In this document: positions 59,815 through 64,000 of the stretch, piece after piece
How positions within the stretch are numbered: the stretch's first letter is position 1
How the letters are laid out: every line of letters begins with the position of its first letter
Source of the DNA: Nocardioides islandensis
GTDB taxonomy: Bacteria > Actinomycetota > Actinomycetes > Propionibacteriales > Nocardioidaceae
DNA: 64,000 nucleotides
Reading direction: 5' to 3'
NCBI RefSeq assembly: GCF_015352455.1
Contig: NZ_JADKPN010000003.1
Coordinates: 124,001-188,000, forward strand
The notes under the pieces: model-generated
What the model was told of the DNA's origin: nothing
The model's input: only the letters and a program-made list of their open reading frames with translations
The model's database searches: none
Program-made: the position numbers and the translations under genes

Positions 59815-60870
59815 ATGCGCATCCGGATCCTTGTCGTCAGCACCGTCGTCGCCGCCCTGCTGACCCCGGTCGTCCCGGGACCGGCGTACGCGACGTACTC
59901 GGGAGACAACGGCCGCATCGCCTTCCGCCGGTTCTTCAACGCCGACAAGACCTGGGGCGCGATCTTCACGATCAACCTGGACGGCACCGACGAGCGGCAG
60001 GTCACCCACCCGCCGAAGGGCACCGTCGACCGCAACCCGGACATCTCGCCGGACGGCACCCGCATCCTCTTCCAGCGCGAGAACTTCGAGTGCCTGGACC
60101 TGTGCCCGACCCAACAGGTGTGGGTGGTCGACGCGGACGGGTCGAACGCACACCGGCTCGCGGCCGGACCGCAACCGGCCAGGTCGTGCGACGACGGCGG
60201 CTACTGCGACGCCTCACCCGCCTGGTCGCCGGACGGCAAGCGCATCGCGTTCAGCAGGGGGTCGGGTCCGGCGAACGAGGACTTCTTGCTCAAGCGGATG
60301 GGGATCTACGTGATGCGGGCCGACGGCACGCACGTGCGCCGGATCACCCAGAAGTCCCTGCCCGCGCAGGGTGAGGACCAGGAGCCGCAGTGGTCGCCGG
60401 ACGGGACCCGGATCCTCTTCCAACGGTGGAACGTCCGCGACGCGCGGCCGAAGGGCAGCCTCGCGCTGTGGGTCGTCACGCTGGCCACCGGGCGGGAGCA
60501 CCGCATCACGCCGTTCCGGCTGAGGGCGGGCGACACCCCGGACTGGTCGCCGGACGGGACCACCATCCTGTTCCACGACAACCTGGAGAAGGACACCCGC
60601 AGCGCGAACCTGTGGACCGTGCACCCGGACGGGACACACCTGCGCCAGCTGACCTTCCTCGACGACGACGGCGTGACCAACTACCTGGGGTCGTCGTTCT
60701 CGCCCGACGGCACGCGCATCGTCTTCGGACGCCGGCCCGCCACCGGTGGGAGGTCCCTGAACTCCGCCGACGTCTTCACCATGGCCCTGGACGGCACCGA
60801 CGAGCAGCCGGTGACCCGGACCCGCGCGTACGACAGCTACCCCGACTGGGGACCGGCCCCCGCCGGCTGA
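59815..60870 (+). CDS. Exported TolB-type (PD40) beta-propeller protein
   Basis: 351 residues. Signal peptide (1-25, GPAYA). Repeated S-P-D-G-T-R-I-L-F blades: NPDISPDGTRILFQR, SPAWSPDGKRIAFSR, PQWSPDGTRILFQR, PDWSPDGTTILFHD and SSFSPDGTRIVFGR, the PD40/TolB pattern, about six blades. GGAGGAGG lies before the ATG; TAGCGT near 59766 is a likely -10. Ligand unknown. Confidence 0.85.
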   Translation: MRIRILVVSTVVAALLTPVVPGPAYATYSGDNGRIAFRRFFNADKTWGAIFTINLDGTDERQVTHPPKGTVDRNPDISPDGTRILFQRENFECLDLCPTQQVWVVDADGSNAHRLAAGPQPARSCDDGGYCDASPAWSPDGKRIAFSRGSGPANEDFLLKRMGIYVMRADGTHVRRITQKSLPAQGEDQEPQWSPDGTRILFQRWNVRDARPKGSLALWVVTLATGREHRITPFRLRAGDTPDWSPDGTTILFHDNLEKDTRSANLWTVHPDGTHLRQLTFLDDDGVTNYLGSSFSPDGTRIVFGRRPATGGRSLNSADVFTMALDGTDEQPVTRTRAYDSYPDWGPAPAG

Positions 60871-60921
60871 CCCGGTCCCGCTGATTCCGGGGGGCGCACG
60901 TCGCGTCGGTAGGGTCGGGAC

Positions 60922-61731
60922 GTGCGTATCGCGAGGTTCACGACGGGCGACGACCCGCTGTACGGCGTGGTGACGGGCGACCTCGACGAGTACGGCCAGC
61001 CGTCCGAGGACAGCGTCGTGATCACCCTGGCGGGCGACCCGATGTACGCCGGGGTCAAGCCGCTCGAGGAGCAGCACCGGCTCGCCGACGTACGTCTCCT
61101 GGCGCCCGTGATCCCGCGCAGCAAGGTCGTCGCGATCGGCAAGAACTACGCCGCACATGCCGCCGAGATGGACAGCCAGGTGCCGGCCGAGCCGCTGATG
61201 TTCCTCAAGCCGAACACCAGCGTCATCGGCCCCGGTGACCCGATCTTCTACCCGTCCCAGTCGCAGCGCGTCGACTACGAGGGCGAGCTGGCCGTGGTGA
61301 TCGGGCGCATCTGCCGCGACGTACCCGCCGAGCAGGCGACCGACGTGATCTTCGGCTACACGATCGCCAACGACGTGACCGCTCGCGACCTGCAGAAGTC
61401 CGACGGCCAGTGGTCGCGCGCGAAGGGCTTCGACTCCTTCTGCCCGCTCGGCCCGTGGATCGAGACCGACCTCGACCCGCACGACTTCGCCGAGGGCCGC
61501 AAGGTGCAGACGTACCTCAACGGCGACCTCAAGCAGGACGGGTCCACCCAGGACCTGATCTTCGACATCCCGACCCTCGTCGCCCACATCTCCGCGGCCA
61601 TGACGCTGCTGCCGGGCGACGTGATCCTCACCGGCACCCCCGAGGGAGTCGGCCCCATGAACATCGACGACGAGGTCGAGGTCTCGATCGAGGGCCTCGG
61701 CACACTGACGAACAGGGTGACCTCCCGATGA
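60922..61731 (+). CDS. Fumarylacetoacetate-hydrolase-family protein
   Basis: 269 residues from GTG 60922, leaderless (TAGGGT, six-base spacer). Core [33 protein letters not shown], metal Glu pair in [13 protein letters not shown] and Asp in [15 protein letters not shown]. Members hydrolyse or isomerise C-C bonds in diketo acids, or decarboxylate oxaloacetate. This gene sits directly before gltX in many actinobacteria, which suggests a housekeeping role. Its stop overlaps the gltX ATG. Confidence 0.9.
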   Translation: MRIARFTTGDDPLYGVVTGDLDEYGQPSEDSVVITLAGDPMYAGVKPLEEQHRLADVRLLAPVIPRSKVVAIGKNYAAHAAEMDSQVPAEPLMFLKPNTSVIGPGDPIFYPSQSQRVDYEGELAVVIGRICRDVPAEQATDVIFGYTIANDVTARDLQKSDGQWSRAKGFDSFCPLGPWIETDLDPHDFAEGRKVQTYLNGDLKQDGSTQDLIFDIPTLVAHISAAMTLLPGDVILTGTPEGVGPMNIDDEVEVSIEGLGTLTNRVTSR

Positions 61732-63188
61732 CCGACCCGACCGGCCGCGTCCGCGTCCGCTTCTGCCCGTCCCCGACCGGCAACCCGCACGTCGGCCTGG
61801 CCCGGACCGCGCTCTACAACTGGGTGTTCGCGCGCCACCACGGAGGCGACTTCGTGTTCCGCATCGAGGACACCGACGCCGCGCGCGACAGCGAGGAGTC
61901 CTACCAGCTGCTCCTCGACACCATGCGCTGGCTGGGCTTCGACTGGGACGAGGGCCCGGAGGTCGGCGGTCCCTACGCGCCGTACCGCCAGTCCGAGCGC
62001 TCCGAGATCTACCTCGACGTGCTGGGGCGGCTGCGCGAGACGTCGTACACCTACGACTGCTACTGCACCACCGACGAGGTCGACGCCCGCCGCAAGGCGT
62101 CGGGGTCCAAGCTGCAGGGGTACGACGGGTTCTGCCGCGAGCTGACCGACGAGCAGGTCGCGGCCTTCCGGGCCGAGGACCGGCAGCCGGTCGTGCGCTT
62201 CCGGATGCCCGACGGCGAGCTCACGTGGGACGACCTCGTGCGCGGCGACATCACCTTCCAGACCGAGCACGTCCCGGACTTCGCCGTCGCCCGCGCCAAC
62301 GGCGCCCCGCTCTACACGCTGGTCAACCCGGTCGACGACGCGATGATGCGCATCACCCACGTCCTCCGCGGTGAGGACCTGCTGTCCTCCACCCCGCGAC
62401 AGCTGGCGCTGTACGCCGCGCTGGAGGAGCTCGGCATCGCCAAGGCGACGCCACGGTTCGGGCACCTGCCCTACGTCATGGGCGAGGGCAACAAGAAGCT
62501 CTCCAAGCGGGACCCGCAGGGCAACCTGCTCAACTACCGCGAGGGCGGGTTCCTGCCCGAAGGCCTGCTCAACTACCTGGCCTTGCTGGGCTGGGCGATC
62601 TCCGGCGACCGCGACGTGTTCTCGATCGAGGAGATGGTCGCGGCCTTCGAGATCGGCGACGTGAACCCCAACCCCGCGCGCTTCGACATGAAAAAGGCCG
62701 AGGCGATCAACGCCGCGCAGATGCGGCTGCTGTCGGGCGAGGAGATCGGCCGCCGCTGCGTCCCGTACCTCGCCGCCGCGGGCCTCGTCGCCGACCCGCC
62801 GACCGCCGAGCAGCAGCAGGTGCTCGACGCCGCCATGCCGCTGGTCGCCGAGCGGATCAACAAGCTCACCGAGTCCGTGGACATGCTCGGGTTCCTGTTC
62901 GTCGACGAGAGCGCGTTCACGGTGACCGACGAGATCGACGAGACGGGACGCGGCGTCGTCAAGGCGGCGTACGACGCCCTCTCCGGGCTGTCCGAGTGGA
63001 GCACGGCGGCGATCGAGGAGGCTCTCCGCATCGCGCTCGTCGAGAAGCTCGAGCTCAAGCCGCGCAACGCGTTCGGACCCGTGCGCATCGCCGTGACGGG
63101 CCGCAAGGTCTCGCCGCCGCTGTTCGAGTCCCTCGAGCTCCTGGGCCGCGTGCGCAGCCTCGGTCGGCTGTCCGCCGCGCTGTCGTGA
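61728..63188 (+). CDS. gltX: Glutamyl-tRNA synthetase
   Basis: 486 residues from ATG 61728, overlapping the previous stop (ATGA). Class I synthetase with the HIGH-type site [20 protein letters not shown] and KMSKS-type [13 protein letters not shown]-terminal helical anticodon domain to residue 486. Together with GatB in the same window it is probably the non-discriminating enzyme that also loads tRNA(Gln). Confidence 0.97.
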   Translation: MTDPTGRVRVRFCPSPTGNPHVGLARTALYNWVFARHHGGDFVFRIEDTDAARDSEESYQLLLDTMRWLGFDWDEGPEVGGPYAPYRQSERSEIYLDVLGRLRETSYTYDCYCTTDEVDARRKASGSKLQGYDGFCRELTDEQVAAFRAEDRQPVVRFRMPDGELTWDDLVRGDITFQTEHVPDFAVARANGAPLYTLVNPVDDAMMRITHVLRGEDLLSSTPRQLALYAALEELGIAKATPRFGHLPYVMGEGNKKLSKRDPQGNLLNYREGGFLPEGLLNYLALLGWAISGDRDVFSIEEMVAAFEIGDVNPNPARFDMKKAEAINAAQMRLLSGEEIGRRCVPYLAAAGLVADPPTAEQQQVLDAAMPLVAERINKLTESVDMLGFLFVDESAFTVTDEIDETGRGVVKAAYDALSGLSEWSTAAIEEALRIALVEKLELKPRNAFGPVRIAVTGRKVSPPLFESLELLGRVRSLGRLSAALS

Positions 63189-64000
63189 GCGTGGAGACCG
63201 GGGAGCGGCTCCCCGCCCTCCCGTACCACCTGGTCCTCACCGCAGGGAGGTCCGGCTGGTGGCGCTTCGCCCTCGGGCTGGCGGTGCTGCTCGGCGGGCT
63301 GCTGATCGTCGCGCCGGCCCTGCTGCTCCTGCCGTTCGCCCTCTACTACGTGGGCACCGGGGCCGACCTGCTCGACAGCATCACCGCGTTGGCGGACACC
63401 GCGGACCCGACGCCGGCAAGCCTGGCCTACCTCAACCTCACCCTGGCGGCCGCGATCCCGATCACCTGGTTCGTGGTCTACGTCATCCACGGCCTCAGGC
63501 CCGGGTGGCTGGCGTCGATCAAGCCACGGATCCGCTGGACGTACCTGGTCGCCTGCCTGGGCGTCTCCGTCGTCGCGCTGGTCGCCACGCTGCTGGTGTC
63601 TGCGGTGGTGCCGTCGCAGGGCGACGGCACGGAGCTGAGCGGGCAGCTCAACGACTTCACGTCGACCACGCGCGACTTCCTCATCGTCCTGGTGCTCCTC
63701 ACGCCGCTCCAGGCGGCGGGGGAGGAGTACGCCTTCCGCGGCTACCTGATGCAGGCGTTCGGTGGACTCTTCCGCTCGCGGTGGGTGGCCGTCGTCGCCT
63801 CGGCGTTCCTCTTCGGCCTGGCGCACGGCATCGGCCAGAGCCCGCCGATCTTCTTCGACCGGTTCGCGTTCGGGGTGGTCGCGGGGGCCCTGGTCGTCCT
63901 CACCGGCGGCCTCGAGGCCGGCATCGCCATGCACGTGCTGAACAACTGGCTGGCCTTCGGCCTGGCCCTCGCGTACGGCGACATGGCCTCGACGCTGAAC
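63185..64000 (+). CDS. CPBP-family intramembrane metalloprotease (3' truncated by window edge)
   Basis: 272 codons visible, open at the right edge. GTG 63185 overlaps the gltX stop (another GTG is at 63191). Membrane helices near 25-50, 75-100 and 115-140. CPBP (Abi) motifs: EE-x-x-x-R as [18 protein letters not shown], and HVLNNW, supplying Glu and His zinc ligands. Members process CaaX-like or prenylated proteins, or act in bacteriocin self-immunity; substrate unknown. Confidence 0.88.
   Translation, partial: MSVETGERLPALPYHLVLTAGRSGWWRFALGLAVLLGGLLIVAPALLLLPFALYYVGTGADLLDSITALADTADPTPASLAYLNLTLAAAIPITWFVVYVIHGLRPGWLASIKPRIRWTYLVACLGVSVVALVATLLVSAVVPSQGDGTELSGQLNDFTSTTRDFLIVLVLLTPLQAAGEEYAFRGYLMQAFGGLFRSRWVAVVASAFLFGLAHGIGQSPPIFFDRFAFGVVAGALVVLTGGLEAGIAMHVLNNWLAFGLALAYGDMASTLN

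Overview
The window is very GC-rich, gene-dense chromosomal DNA of an actinobacterium. The gene content (cobalamin-riboswitch ECF operon, EfeUOB, BsaP next to BioB, the order ilvB-ilvN-ilvC-serA-leuB-ilvE-cimA-FAH-gltX, GatCAB plus GltX) and the GGTTGAGG / GGTCTCGACAC type intergenic inverted repeats fit best with a Nocardioides-like member of the Nocardioidaceae; this is inference, since no rRNA is present. I see no phage, transposase, CRISPR array, tRNA or rRNA. The left edge cuts gatB and the right edge cuts a CPBP protease.

Layout. (1) 1-6.8 kb: 3' end of gatB, a long inverted repeat, then a cobalamin riboswitch driving five tightly packed genes: a secreted alpha/alpha-barrel protein, a membrane-anchored DUF4430 (transcobalamin C-terminal-like) protein, EcfT, a fused double EcfA ATPase and an ECF S component. 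Together they look like a bacterial version of the two halves of intrinsic factor/transcobalamin attached to a vitamin B12 importer. (2) 6.8-14.7 kb: accessory genes (M6 metalloprotease, hydrolase, DMT exporter, secreted protein, BNR propeller, SRPBCC protein, phosphotransferase). (3) 14.9-16.6 kb ilvD; 16.7-19.2 kb GNAT, a cytosolic periplasmic-binding-like protein and a secreted unknown; 19.2-21.9 kb amidohydrolase-kynureninase-GNAT; 22.0-23.8 kb a tandem of pterin dehydratase/VOC fusions. (4) 23.8-27.4 kb the attenuated ilvBNC operon. (5) 27.4-35.6 kb acyltransferase, methyltransferase, iron-regulated efeUOB, DsbA-like protein, and a TetR/MFS divergon with three operators. (6) 35.6-46.6 kb GNAT, serA, APC permease, methyltransferase, a leader peptide, leuB, ilvE, a membrane Ser/Thr kinase and attenuated cimA. 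(7) 46.7-49.7 kb amidase, TetR/FMN-reductase divergon, VOC protein. (8) 49.7-54.1 kb bioAFD divergent from bioB-bsaP. (9) 54.1-64 kb pentapeptide protein, DUF2087, M23 peptidase, two-component system, membrane protein, putative DNA glycosylase, PD40 propeller, FAH-family protein, gltX and the partial CPBP protease.

How genes work together. Branched-chain amino-acid synthesis is the backbone: ilvD, ilvBNC, leuB, ilvE, cimA (with serA). Three short leader peptides (before ilvB, before the leuB region, before cimA) carry branched-chain codons and end in GC-rich hairpins; the ilvB and cimA leaders are followed by the only clear T-tract terminators I find in 64 kb. A shared ATCCTG-centred motif lies upstream of these leaders. 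Translation starts here often follow a simple rule: a TANNNT hexamer ends 6 or 7 bases before the ATG/GTG, the signature of leaderless transcription, and this rule fixes many starts below.
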